From: an uncultured Treponema sp.
GTDB lineage: Bacteria > Spirochaetota > Spirochaetia > Treponematales > Treponemataceae
Assembly (NCBI GenBank): GCA_937892225.1
Contig: CALAUH010000055.1
Location: 1 to 14,061 of the forward strand
Direction: 5' to 3'
Length of the DNA stretch: 14,061 nucleotides
Position numbers and translations under genes: made by a program. This document shows, one piece after another, positions 6,733 to 13,217 of this stretch (positions are counted from its first letter, which is position 1; every line of letters begins with the position of its first letter). The notes beneath the pieces were generated by a model, which was not told where the DNA came from, ran no database searches, and saw only the letters and a program-made list of their open reading frames with translations.

Positions 6733-8085
6733 TTATTTTAATTCAAATAAATCTTTGAAAGAAACTTTGTCACCTTTAGAAACTTTAATTTCTTTGTAAA
6801 GTTCATCAAATAATTTATTTTCTTTTGCATCATCAATAAGATATTCTTTTGAACGTGGATCTTCGTAGTGTTTTTTAACTTCTTCTACTGTCATGCCACC
6901 TTCTTCTGCAATTTTTACATATTCTGCTTCAATTTCTTCTGGAGTTACAGAAATATTTCTTTCGCGAATTAATGAATCTACAATAATTCTAGATTTAAGC
7001 ATTTTTTCGCTGTCTCCAGTCCATTCTTTAAGCATAGCTTCTTTTGTCTGACCACTTGCTGTAATCATTTTTTCAAGCTGTTCAGGACTTGTCTGGAACT
7101 GCTGAGCCATCATATTCCATCTTCCAGCAAGTTCTGCATCAATCATTGACTGTGGAATATCAAATGGATTCTTTTCTACAAGCTGAGAAAGAAGAGAGTT
7201 ATTCTTGAGTTCTTTTAACTTGCGGTTTTTAGCAGTTTCCATATTTTTCTTGATATCTTCTTTCATATCATCTAATGTCTTATATTTTTCGTTGCAGTCC
7301 TGTGCAAAGTCATCATCAAGTTTTGGTAAATCACGGATTTTTACTGCTTTTACAGTTACGCTGATTTTTTTTGTTTTACCTGCTAAATTTGGATCTGAAT
7401 CATCTTTTGCATATTTTTTAGTGATTGATTTAGTTTCATCTTTTTTCATACCAATGATTTCATCATCGATTTTATAGATGTTTTCGCCAGTTCCAACAGT
7501 AAATACGAAGTCTTCACGTTTAGAATCTTTAATTTCTTTACCGTCATCATCAAGTTCGCAGTAATTGATAGTTACAATATCATCTTTTGCAACTGTAGCA
7601 TCTTTTTTATCCATTACAATTGCATTTCTTTCCTGCATTCCTTTTAATTCTTCTTTAATTTCTGCTTCACCGATTGTTACCTGAGGTTCTTTTACAGTAA
7701 TTCCACCAAATTCTTTAACAGTTACTTTAGGGAATGTATCATATGTTACAGAATAAACGAGGTCTTTAGACAAATCTAATTCTGGAACTTTTTCCATTAC
7801 AGGCTGTGCATATGGAAGTGGGCGATTTTCTGTTTCGTTATCAAAAATTTCTCCAAGAGAAGAATCGATTAATTCTCCGAGTGTATCTGCTTTTAATGCA
7901 TCGCCATATTTCTGTTCAAGGATTTTTGTTGGTACGTGACCTTTTCTAAATCCAGGAATCTGTGCATTTTTAACATACTTATTTAATGTTGATGTGTATG
8001 CTTCTTCAACATCTTTTTTGTTGATTGTTACAGTAAGTTTTACAGCTGATTTTTCCAAACTTGTAAATTCTTTTGAAAGTTTCAT
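6733..8085 (-). CDS. tig: Trigger factor (ribosome-bound chaperone, peptidyl-prolyl isomerase)
   Basis: Trigger factor docks at the ribosomal exit tunnel through uL23 and shelters nascent chains. The 450-residue protein has the three-domain family layout. The N-terminal ribosome-binding domain carries the signature GFRKGHVP at 45-52 (E. coli GFRKGKVP at nearly the same place). An FKBP-type PPIase domain covers roughly 160-245, from KDDIVTINY to VTVKAVKIRDLP. The long Lys/Glu-rich helical C-terminal arms follow. The start has AGGA 5 nt upstream (8091-8094). Only about 30 bp separate it from the terminator that ends the tRNA Lys-Leu-Gly unit, and I see no good promoter in that gap. Expression may therefore depend on read-through or on a promoter I cannot recognise. 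Downstream it is closed by a strong terminator before clpP. Confidence 0.97.
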   Translation of the reverse strand: MKLSKEFTSLEKSAVKLTVTINKKDVEEAYTSTLNKYVKNAQIPGFRKGHVPTKILEQKYGDALKADTLGELIDSSLGEIFDNETENRPLPYAQPVMEKVPELDLSKDLVYSVTYDTFPKVTVKEFGGITVKEPQVTIGEAEIKEELKGMQERNAIVMDKKDATVAKDDIVTINYCELDDDGKEIKDSKREDFVFTVGTGENIYKIDDEIIGMKKDETKSITKKYAKDDSDPNLAGKTKKISVTVKAVKIRDLPKLDDDFAQDCNEKYKTLDDMKEDIKKNMETAKNRKLKELKNNSLLSQLVEKNPFDIPQSMIDAELAGRWNMMAQQFQTSPEQLEKMITASGQTKEAMLKEWTGDSEKMLKSRIIVDSLIRERNISVTPEEIEAEYVKIAEEGGMTVEEVKKHYEDPRSKEYLIDDAKENKLFDELYKEIKVSKGDKVSFKDLFELK

Positions 8086-8116
8086 TTATTTCCTACCTGA
8101 TAAAAAGAAAATTATT

Positions 8117-8152
8117 AAAAAAAAAGCGATTTAGATAGAGTCCAAATCGCTT
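8117..8152 (-). terminator. Intrinsic terminator after the tRNA Lys-Leu-Gly unit
   Basis: The perfect 9-bp inverted repeat AAGCGATTT (8124-8132) and AAATCGCTT (8144-8152) with an 11-nt loop is followed on the minus strand by a T-run (A8117-A8123 on plus). It begins 9 bp past the tRNA-Gly 3' end and ends about 30 bp before tig. Confidence 0.85.
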
Positions 8153-8160
8153 CGCTCTAG

Positions 8161-8232
8161 AGCGGGAAATGGGGATCGAACCCACGACATCCACCTTGGC
8201 AAGGTGGCGCACTACCACTGTGCTATTCCCGC
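8161..8232 (-). tRNA. tRNA-Gly (GCC)
   Basis: The 72-nt cloverleaf has a fully paired acceptor stem GCGGGAA/TTCCCGC, anticodon loop TTGCCAA (anticodon GCC), T-arm GTGGG-TTCGATC-CCCAT and discriminator U as expected for bacterial tRNA-Gly. CCA is not encoded. It is the last gene of the Lys-Leu-Gly unit, just before the terminator. Confidence 0.97.
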
Positions 8233-8256
8233 ATAAAATAAGTTCGCAAAGTAATT

Positions 8257-8336
8257 TGCGAGAGGAGGGACTTGAACCCTCACGCCGAAGCACTAGATCC
8301 TAAGTCTAGCGTGTATGCCAATTTCACCACTCTCGC
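8257..8336 (-). tRNA. tRNA-Leu (TAG)
   Basis: Acceptor stem GCGAGAG/CTCTCGC with discriminator A, anticodon stem CTAGA/TCTAG enclosing CTTAGGA (anticodon UAG), a short extra arm closed by TTCG as in class II tRNAs, and T-arm GAGGG-TTCAAGT-CCCTC. At 80 nt the variable arm is on the short side for leucine tRNA. CCA is not encoded. Confidence 0.96.
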
Positions 8337-8380
8337 TTAAAGATCAAGTCATTTGCTGACATGCTTCTAACTTAAGTCCC

Positions 8381-8453
8381 TGAGCCATGCAAGGTTCGAA
8401 CTTGCGACCCACAGATTAAGAGTCTGTTGCTCTACCAGCTGAGCTAATGGCCC
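8381..8453 (-). tRNA. tRNA-Lys (CTT)
   Basis: The 73-nt cloverleaf has acceptor stem GGGCCAT/ATGGCTC (one G-U pair), D-arm GCTC/GAGC, anticodon loop CTCTTAA (anticodon CUU), T-arm GCAAG-TTCGAAC-CTTGC and discriminator A. It is the first gene of the Lys-Leu-Gly unit. CCA is not encoded. CUU is the minor lysine anticodon in such an AT-rich genome; a UUU tRNA should exist elsewhere. Confidence 0.97.
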
Positions 8454-8479
8454 AAACAACATTTTGTGTTGACTAATCT

Positions 8480-8508
8480 AATATATCAAAATTATTTTTT
8501 TATTTCAA
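8480..8508 (-). promoter_or_regulatory. Promoter of the tRNA Lys-Leu-Gly unit
   Basis: Minus strand TTGAAA (8503-8508), a 17-bp spacer and TATATT (8480-8485), 26 bp before the tRNA-Lys 5' end. The geometry matches the His-Arg promoter. It explains the 153-bp gap between tRNA-Arg and tRNA-Lys and marks a second transcription unit. Confidence 0.7.
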
Positions 8509-8606
8509 GACCTTATAATAAAATTTATGCAAATTAGATAAAGAAGTATATAGATAAATAAAAAAGATATTTAAGATTTTTATTGAAAAGACTTGAAGAA
8601 AAAAAA

Positions 8607-8680
8607 TGCGTCTGACACGATTCGAACGTGCTACCTACGGATTCGAAGTCCGTTGCTCTATCCAGATGAGCTACAGGCGC
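8607..8680 (-). tRNA. tRNA-Arg (TCG)
   Basis: The 74-nt cloverleaf has D-arm GCTC/GAGC, anticodon stem ACGGA/TCCGT with loop CTTCGAA (anticodon UCG), T-arm GCACG-TTCGAAT-CGTGT and discriminator A. The acceptor stem GCGCCTG/CAGACGC pairs at six of seven positions: position 4 (C) faces position 69 (A). CCA is not encoded. Eight T follow the 3' end directly, which may help end the His-Arg transcript. Confidence 0.94.
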
Positions 8681-8694
8681 GTTAAATAAAAAAG

Positions 8695-8767
8695 GGTGCC
8701 TAGTGGGGATCGAACCCACGACAACCAGATCCACAATCTGGCGCTCTACCGCTGAACTATAGGCACC
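8695..8767 (-). tRNA. tRNA-His (GTG)
   Basis: Acceptor stem GTGCCTA/TAGGCAC is preceded by an encoded G-1 facing C73, the identity pair read by histidyl-tRNA synthetase. The anticodon loop TTGTGGA gives anticodon GUG. T-arm GTGGG-TTCGATC-CCCAC is fully paired. CCA is not encoded. tRNA-Arg follows 14 bp downstream in the same unit. Confidence 0.97.
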
Positions 8768-8779
8768 GTAATTGATATT

Positions 8780-8808
8780 AATATAACAAAAACATTCATC
8801 ATAGTCAA
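8780..8808 (-). promoter_or_regulatory. Promoter of the tRNA His-Arg unit
   Basis: Minus strand TTGACT (8803-8808), a 17-bp spacer and TATATT (8780-8785), 12 bp before the tRNA-His 5' end. The best sigma70-type match in the window. Its -35 lies 34 bp from the oppositely directed sigma28 promoter. Confidence 0.78.
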
Positions 8809-8841
8809 TTATTTTTTATATTGAAAAAAATAATTTTTTTC

Positions 8842-8868
8842 TAAAGTAAAATTATCAGATTCCGATAA
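8842..8868 (+). promoter_or_regulatory. Sigma28 (FliA) flagellar promoter of flgN-flgK-flgL-fliW-csrA
   Basis: TAAA (8842-8845), exactly 15 bp, then TCCGATAA (8861-8868): one mismatch to the sigma28 consensus TAAA-N15-GCCGATAA. Transcription would start near 8875, giving a leader of about 31 nt before the flgN ATG. Position ahead of a late flagellar operon is where this sigma factor is expected. Match seen; sigma factor assignment from established consensus. Confidence 0.85.
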
Positions 8869-8905
8869 ACAAGTGAAATCCTATATTTTTTTATTGGAGG
8901 ATTAT

Positions 8906-9343
8906 ATGAACGAAAGAATTACAGAATTTGAAAGCGTATTAAAAGAAGAAGATATTCTCTTAAATAGAATGGTAAAAAAACAGTCATTAATGCAGCAGGC
9001 TGTTAGAGAAAAAGACTGGGAAAATCTTACAAATCTTATTAATGAAATGAATGAAATTACAGAAAAATTTGTACAGATTGATACAAAAAGAGAAGGTCTT
9101 CAGGATTCAATGGCTATCGAAGAATTAAAACCTTATTTTGAAACAATCAGTTCTCTTCGTTCTAAACTTTTTAAATGCAAGGTAGAAAATCAGGTTTTGA
9201 GTAAATATGTAAATATTACAAGAGAATTTATTCAAAATATTGTAGATAATGCACTTCCACAGTCAGGAAGTAAAGTTTATTCAAATACAGGCAAGATTAT
9301 TCAGACACAACCTACAAGTGTTGTTGTTAATCTTGATTTTTAA
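8906..9343 (+). CDS. flgN: FlgN-like flagellar export chaperone
   Basis: FlgN binds the C-terminal helices of FlgK and FlgL in the cytoplasm and delivers them to the flagellar export gate. The 145-residue protein is small, acidic/polar and almost wholly helical by composition, with long heptad-like stretches (about 5-55 and 65-115) and a less ordered Ser/Thr/Gln-rich tail. Sequence conservation in this family is weak, so the call rests on size, helical character and position directly before flgK. I start it at the ATG 8906, with GGAGG at 8896-8900 and a 5-nt gap. A longer in-frame reading from a GTG at 8873 is rejected because it overlaps the predicted sigma28 start site and would put the ribosome site inside the gene. 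It is the first gene of the operon; flgK follows after 29 bp. Confidence 0.8.
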   Translation: MNERITEFESVLKEEDILLNRMVKKQSLMQQAVREKDWENLTNLINEMNEITEKFVQIDTKREGLQDSMAIEELKPYFETISSLRSKLFKCKVENQVLSKYVNITREFIQNIVDNALPQSGSKVYSNTGKIIQTQPTSVVVNLDF

Positions 9344-9372
9344 TTTATAAACAGGTTTTTAGGAGATATATT

Positions 9373-11247
9373 ATGGGATCAACATTTTCAGGAATAGAAC
9401 TTGGTAAACGCAGTATTATGGCACATACAGATGCCATCACAACTGCAGGTCATAACATTTCAAATGCAGATACAGAAGGTTATTCTAGACAGAGAGTACA
9501 GATTAAAGAATTTGATCCTTTATACAAACCAGATTTGGAACGTCCTGAAAGACCTGGTATGATTGGACAGGGGGTTGATGTATTAAGTATAAATCGTATC
9601 CGAGATGAATTACTTGATACAAGAATTGTAGCTCAGGCAAATCAGGAAACTTATTGGGAAACAAGAAGTAATTATTATACAATGCTTGAACAGATTTATA
9701 ATGAACCATACGATGTTTCAGTTCGTTCAAATATGGATAAATTCTGGGAAAGCTGGCAGGAACTTTCTATTAATCCAGAAAGTCAGGCCGCAAGACAGGC
9801 AGTTGTTACAAGAGGTGAAACTTTAACTGATTCAATTCAGCAAAGATGGGAAAGCTTAAGTGGAATTGTAGATATCTTAAATGGTGATATAGAAGCAACT
9901 GTAAAACAGGTAAATGATTTGACATCTCAGATTGCTGCACTTAATGGAGAAATTGTTCGTTCAAAAGGAATGAAAGATAATCCAAATGATTTAATGGATA
10001 GAAGAGATTTACTTGTAGATAAACTTTCAAAATTAATTAATGTAACTAGAGATACTAGAGACCCTGATGAATTTATGCTTCATGTAGATGGAAGAGTTAT
10101 TGTACAGGGAAGCATTGCACGAGAAATTGCATTAGAACCACGTTTTGATGATACTGGATATAATAAATTAATCTGGGCAGATACTGGAAATGATGCATAT
10201 TTTTCAGGTGGTAAACTTGGAGCTTTAGTTGAATTAAGAGATGTTGATGTTCGAAATGAAATTCAGAACTTAAATACATTAACAATAAACTTTTCTGATT
10301 TAGTAAATGATGTTCATAGAAACGGTGTTGGTGCAAATAGAGTAACAGGCTTAGATTTCTTTGTTCAACATCCTTTTGTAGAAAATGTAAACGGTAATTA
10401 TGATAGAGATGGTGACGGACAGTTGGATTCATCATATGTATTCAGATTTACTGGTACAAATGAACTTGATTTACAGCAGCAGGTTGGTATTGAAGGAATA
10501 ATTACTTTAAGTGGAACAGAAGGTAATGTAGAAATTGCATATTATCATACTGATACTGTAGAAACCGTTATAAATAGAATTAATGATTCTAACAGTGAAG
10601 TAAAGGCATATTTAGATAGAAATAATCATCTTGTATTAAAAGGAACAACATCACAGAGTCTTGATAATCCTGATTTTGTTATAAGGCATGTAGAAGATTC
10701 TGGATTTTTCCTTGCAGGATATTCAGGCATTTTAAGACAGAATGGTGCAGAAGGTGCTTATGATTTTGCTGGTGTTGACAGTGTAAATGCTTTAGTTCAA
10801 GATGCTCAGTTTGCAGTAAGTCCTTATGTTAATCCATCTGCTTATGTAGAAGTAAATAAATCTATAAAAAATGATGTAATGTCTGTTGCCGCTGGTTATA
10901 TGACAGCTTCTGGTGAAGTAAATATCGGTGACGGTAGAGCAGCTGTTGAAATTGCATCAATTCGAAATACAAAGATAATGGTCGGCGGTATGAAAACTTT
11001 CGATGATTATTTTGCAGATGCAGTAACAAATGTCGGTTTAAAAGGTGAACAGGCAGAAACAAATCTTTTAAGTCAAAACTCTATTATGGGTGATTTAAGA
11101 GATTTAAGAGATTCAATCAGTGGTGTAAATATTGATGAAGAACTTGCAGATATAATGAAGTTTCAGCATGGATACAATGTTGCAGCAAAATTTATTACTG
11201 TATGGGATTCTTTGGTAGATACTGTAATCAACAGACTTGGTGTATAA
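9373..11247 (+). CDS. flgK: Flagellar hook-associated protein 1 FlgK
   Basis: FlgK is the first hook-filament junction protein; in spirochaetes this junction lies in the periplasm. At 624 residues it is longer than the ~550-residue enterobacterial form. The N-terminal rod-type D0 motif (GIELGKRSIMAHTDAITTAGHNISN, then TEGYSRQRV) and the C-terminal D0 helix (EELADIMKFQHGYNVAAKFI) flank the protein, as required for self-assembly. No signal peptide is present, as expected for type III export. The segment around residues 300-335 (NFSDLVNDVH, NGVGANRVTGLDFF) matches the family. The central surface domain contains a DRDGDGQLD loop at 344-352, which resembles a calcium-binding loop. AGGAG lies 7 nt before the ATG. 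It sits between its likely chaperone FlgN and its partner FlgL. Confidence 0.97.
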   Translation: MGSTFSGIELGKRSIMAHTDAITTAGHNISNADTEGYSRQRVQIKEFDPLYKPDLERPERPGMIGQGVDVLSINRIRDELLDTRIVAQANQETYWETRSNYYTMLEQIYNEPYDVSVRSNMDKFWESWQELSINPESQAARQAVVTRGETLTDSIQQRWESLSGIVDILNGDIEATVKQVNDLTSQIAALNGEIVRSKGMKDNPNDLMDRRDLLVDKLSKLINVTRDTRDPDEFMLHVDGRVIVQGSIAREIALEPRFDDTGYNKLIWADTGNDAYFSGGKLGALVELRDVDVRNEIQNLNTLTINFSDLVNDVHRNGVGANRVTGLDFFVQHPFVENVNGNYDRDGDGQLDSSYVFRFTGTNELDLQQQVGIEGIITLSGTEGNVEIAYYHTDTVETVINRINDSNSEVKAYLDRNNHLVLKGTTSQSLDNPDFVIRHVEDSGFFLAGYSGILRQNGAEGAYDFAGVDSVNALVQDAQFAVSPYVNPSAYVEVNKSIKNDVMSVAAGYMTASGEVNIGDGRAAVEIASIRNTKIMVGGMKTFDDYFADAVTNVGLKGEQAETNLLSQNSIMGDLRDLRDSISGVNIDEELADIMKFQHGYNVAAKFITVWDSLVDTVINRLGV

Positions 11248-11262
11248 AAGAGGTAAAAGGAT

Positions 11263-12507
11263 ATGAGACGAATTAGCAGTCAGATGAATAATATGGATAC
11301 TCAGGCAAATTTGAGAATCCAGGAATCAAGACAGAATAAAGTTAATAATCAGATTAGTTCTCAGCAGAAAATTCAGCAGCTTCGTGATGATCCTATTGCC
11401 GCAGGACATTTAGTCAGATACGAATCATATTTGAATCGTGTAAAAACTTTTGAAAAAAATGCACAGACTTTATCAGATAATTTTGCTTTGAGAGAAGGCT
11501 ATATGTCTGATTCTTTGGATATTATGCAGAGAGTTAGAGAATTAGCTGTAACTGGTGCAAATGGTATTTATAATCAGGATGATTTAAAAAATATGGCTGG
11601 TGAAGTTGATGAATTATTAAAACAGCTTGTACAGAATGCAAATGCAATTAGTGCTGATGGTAATTCATTATTCGCAGGTACAAATACAAAAACTACAGCC
11701 TTTGATGTTGATATGGGAAATGTACAGGGGTCTGCAGTTCCATTAATTCAGAGTGTAAAATATAACGGTAATATTGATGTAAATAATGTTGAAATTGATG
11801 AAAATAAATATCTTATAAATGATAATGCCGGAAATAAAACTTTCTGGGCAGAAAATCAGCAGTTGTTTGGTGCCAGAGATGCAAGTGAATGGCAGGCAAA
11901 TGAAGATTCTGTAATCAGTATTGACGGTGTAAATATTCAGGTAACACAGGGTGATAATATTTATGCATTAATCAGTAAGATAAATGATAGTGCAGCCGCT
12001 GTAAAAGCAAGTATTGATCCTGTAAGAAACAGTTTAAATCTTGCTACAACAGATGCTCGTCAGTTATGGATTCAGGATGTAAAGGGTAGTGCATTACAGG
12101 ATTTAGGTATTATTAAAGATAAAAGTCAGCAGCCACCTTATAACTATCAGGATGGTGTAAGAGTTGCCGGCGGTTCAATGTTTGATGCAGTTATTTCTTT
12201 TAGAAATGCACTTTTAAGAGGTGATCAGGAATCTATTGGCGGACGTGTTTTAGGTGCCTTAGATCAGGGAATAAATGCATTGACAACAAGACTTTCTAAA
12301 TCAGGTTCTGAATATGAAAGAGCACAGCAGAATGTTTTAAGAAATTCAAAACAGATTCTTGATGTTACTCAGCTTGTTTCCAGAGAAGGCGATATTGATT
12401 ATACAAAAGCAATTACAGATTTAAAAATGCTTGATTATACAAATCAGGCAACTTTAAGTCAGGCTGGAAAAATGTACAGCAGCACTTTACTTAATTATAT
12501 GCGCTAG
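11263..12507 (+). CDS. flgL: Flagellar hook-associated protein 3 FlgL
   Basis: FlgL is the second hook-filament junction protein, lying between FlgK and the flagellin filament. The 414-residue product begins MRRISSQM and has the flagellin-like N-terminal helix with DDPIAAGHLVRYESYL (about 42-57), then the SDSLDIMQRVRELAVTGANG helix. The C-terminal helix ends LSQAGKMYSSTLLNYMR, like flagellin-type D0 ends. A central variable domain of some 200 residues makes it larger than the enterobacterial protein of about 317. Start support: AGAGG at 11249-11253, 9 nt before the ATG. flgK ends 15 bp upstream, and fliW follows within 9 bp, so the genes are co-transcribed. Confidence 0.96.
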   Translation: MRRISSQMNNMDTQANLRIQESRQNKVNNQISSQQKIQQLRDDPIAAGHLVRYESYLNRVKTFEKNAQTLSDNFALREGYMSDSLDIMQRVRELAVTGANGIYNQDDLKNMAGEVDELLKQLVQNANAISADGNSLFAGTNTKTTAFDVDMGNVQGSAVPLIQSVKYNGNIDVNNVEIDENKYLINDNAGNKTFWAENQQLFGARDASEWQANEDSVISIDGVNIQVTQGDNIYALISKINDSAAAVKASIDPVRNSLNLATTDARQLWIQDVKGSALQDLGIIKDKSQQPPYNYQDGVRVAGGSMFDAVISFRNALLRGDQESIGGRVLGALDQGINALTTRLSKSGSEYERAQQNVLRNSKQILDVTQLVSREGDIDYTKAITDLKMLDYTNQATLSQAGKMYSSTLLNYMR

Positions 12508-12516
12508 GGGTAAATG

Positions 12517-12960
12517 ATGAAAGTTGAAACAAAAGCTTGTGGTGTAAAAGAAGTATCTGAAGATAAATTATTGACAATTCCAGAAGGATTGTTTGGATTT
12601 GAAGATTATACAAAATATGCAATTATTGATTCTGAATATGAACCATTTTTATGGCTTCAGTCAACAGAAGAAAAAAATCTAGCATTTTTGATTATCGATC
12701 CATTTTTAATCAGTGATGATTATGAAACTGATATAGATGATGCATCGTTGTTAAAAATAGATGCAAAAAGACCTGAAGATATTATCATAATGACAATTGT
12801 TACAATTCCTCAGGATGGTTCGGTTATTACTGCTAATTTTATGGGACCTTTGGTAATAAACAAAGCAAACAGAAAATGTATGCAGGTAATTTTAAATGAT
12901 AACCGATGGTCTACAAAAGTAAATATCATCGAAGCTTTGAATTCGAAAGGAGCTAAGTAA
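12517..12960 (+). CDS. fliW: Flagellar assembly factor FliW
   Basis: FliW binds either flagellin or CsrA. When flagellin is exported, free FliW sequesters CsrA and relieves its block on translation. The protein is about 147 residues, the usual family size, with the family opening MKVETKACG, the IPEGLFGFEDY segment at about 21-31, and MGPLVINKANRKCMQVIL near the C-terminus. Two ATGs stand in tandem at 12514 and 12517. I prefer 12517 because AGGGG (12506-12510, overlapping the flgL stop) then has a 6-nt gap and the family normally begins at this Met; 12514 is possible. The last base of its TAA stop is the first base of the csrA ATG, so the two regulators are translationally coupled. Confidence 0.95.
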   Translation: MKVETKACGVKEVSEDKLLTIPEGLFGFEDYTKYAIIDSEYEPFLWLQSTEEKNLAFLIIDPFLISDDYETDIDDASLLKIDAKRPEDIIIMTIVTIPQDGSVITANFMGPLVINKANRKCMQVILNDNRWSTKVNIIEALNSKGAK

Positions 12961-13208
12961 TGCTTATTCTTTCTAGAAAAATCGATGAAAAGATACGAAT
13001 TGGCGAAGATATAATCATTACTTTAATTGATGTACACGGAGACCAGGTAAAAATTGGTGTGGAAGCTCCGAAAGAAGTTAAAGTTTTTCGTCAGGAAGTA
13101 TTTGATGCTATTCAAAACGAAAATAAAGCTGCCGCTGCAGGTAAAGAAAAAGATAATAAAGTTGCAAGAGATGCTGTAAGTGCACTCTCTAAACTTCTTA
13201 AAAAATAA
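12960..13208 (+). CDS. csrA: Carbon storage regulator CsrA (translational regulator)
   Basis: CsrA is a dimeric RNA-binding protein that recognises GGA in hairpin loops and usually masks ribosome-binding sites; in bacteria with FliW its main target is often flagellin mRNA. The start MLILSRKIDEKIRIG and the RNA-contacting residues L4, R6 and R44 (VFRQEV) are present. At 82 residues it has an Ala/Lys-rich helical tail of about 25 residues past the core, longer than in E. coli (61 residues). Such tails are typical of FliW-partnered CsrA. The ATG overlaps the fliW stop by one base (TAATG), with GGAG about 8 nt upstream. It is the last gene of the sigma28 operon and converges with tsaB, with a 2-bp gap. 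Confidence 0.97.
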   Translation: MLILSRKIDEKIRIGEDIIITLIDVHGDQVKIGVEAPKEVKVFRQEVFDAIQNENKAAAAGKEKDNKVARDAVSALSKLLKK

Positions 13209-13217
13209 TTTTAAGAA
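13195..13217 (+). terminator. Weak AT-rich hairpin at the csrA/tsaB junction
   Basis: A perfect 9-bp inverted repeat, TTCTTAAAA (13195-13203) and TTTTAAGAA (13209-13217), with a 5-nt loop spans both stop codons. On the plus strand it is followed by a broken T-rich stretch. The stem has only two G-C pairs, so it would be weak; no better terminator is visible for either gene. Confidence 0.35.

Noticed and set aside
8093..8293. A 66-codon minus-strand open frame
   Set aside because: It runs through the terminator and the tRNA-Gly gene and into tRNA-Leu; tRNA genes explain the sequence.
8534..8734. A 66-codon minus-strand open frame
   Set aside because: It covers tRNA-Arg and part of tRNA-His; the apparent peptide is translated tRNA sequence.
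8821..8852. Possible sigma70 promoter for flgN (TTGAAA at 8821, TAAAAT at 8847)
   Set aside because: The spacer would be 20 bp, and the correctly spaced hexamer is not a -10; the sigma28 match is far better.
8873..8905. N-terminal extension of FlgN from a GTG at 8873
   Set aside because: It begins at or before the predicted sigma28 start site and contains the strong GGAGG that serves the ATG at 8906.
10097..10435. 112-codon minus-strand open frame inside flgK (also 9503-9730 and 10862-11062)
   Set aside because: His/Leu/Gln-rich antisense peptides typical of the reverse reading of the gene; no start signals, and FlgK is clearly real.
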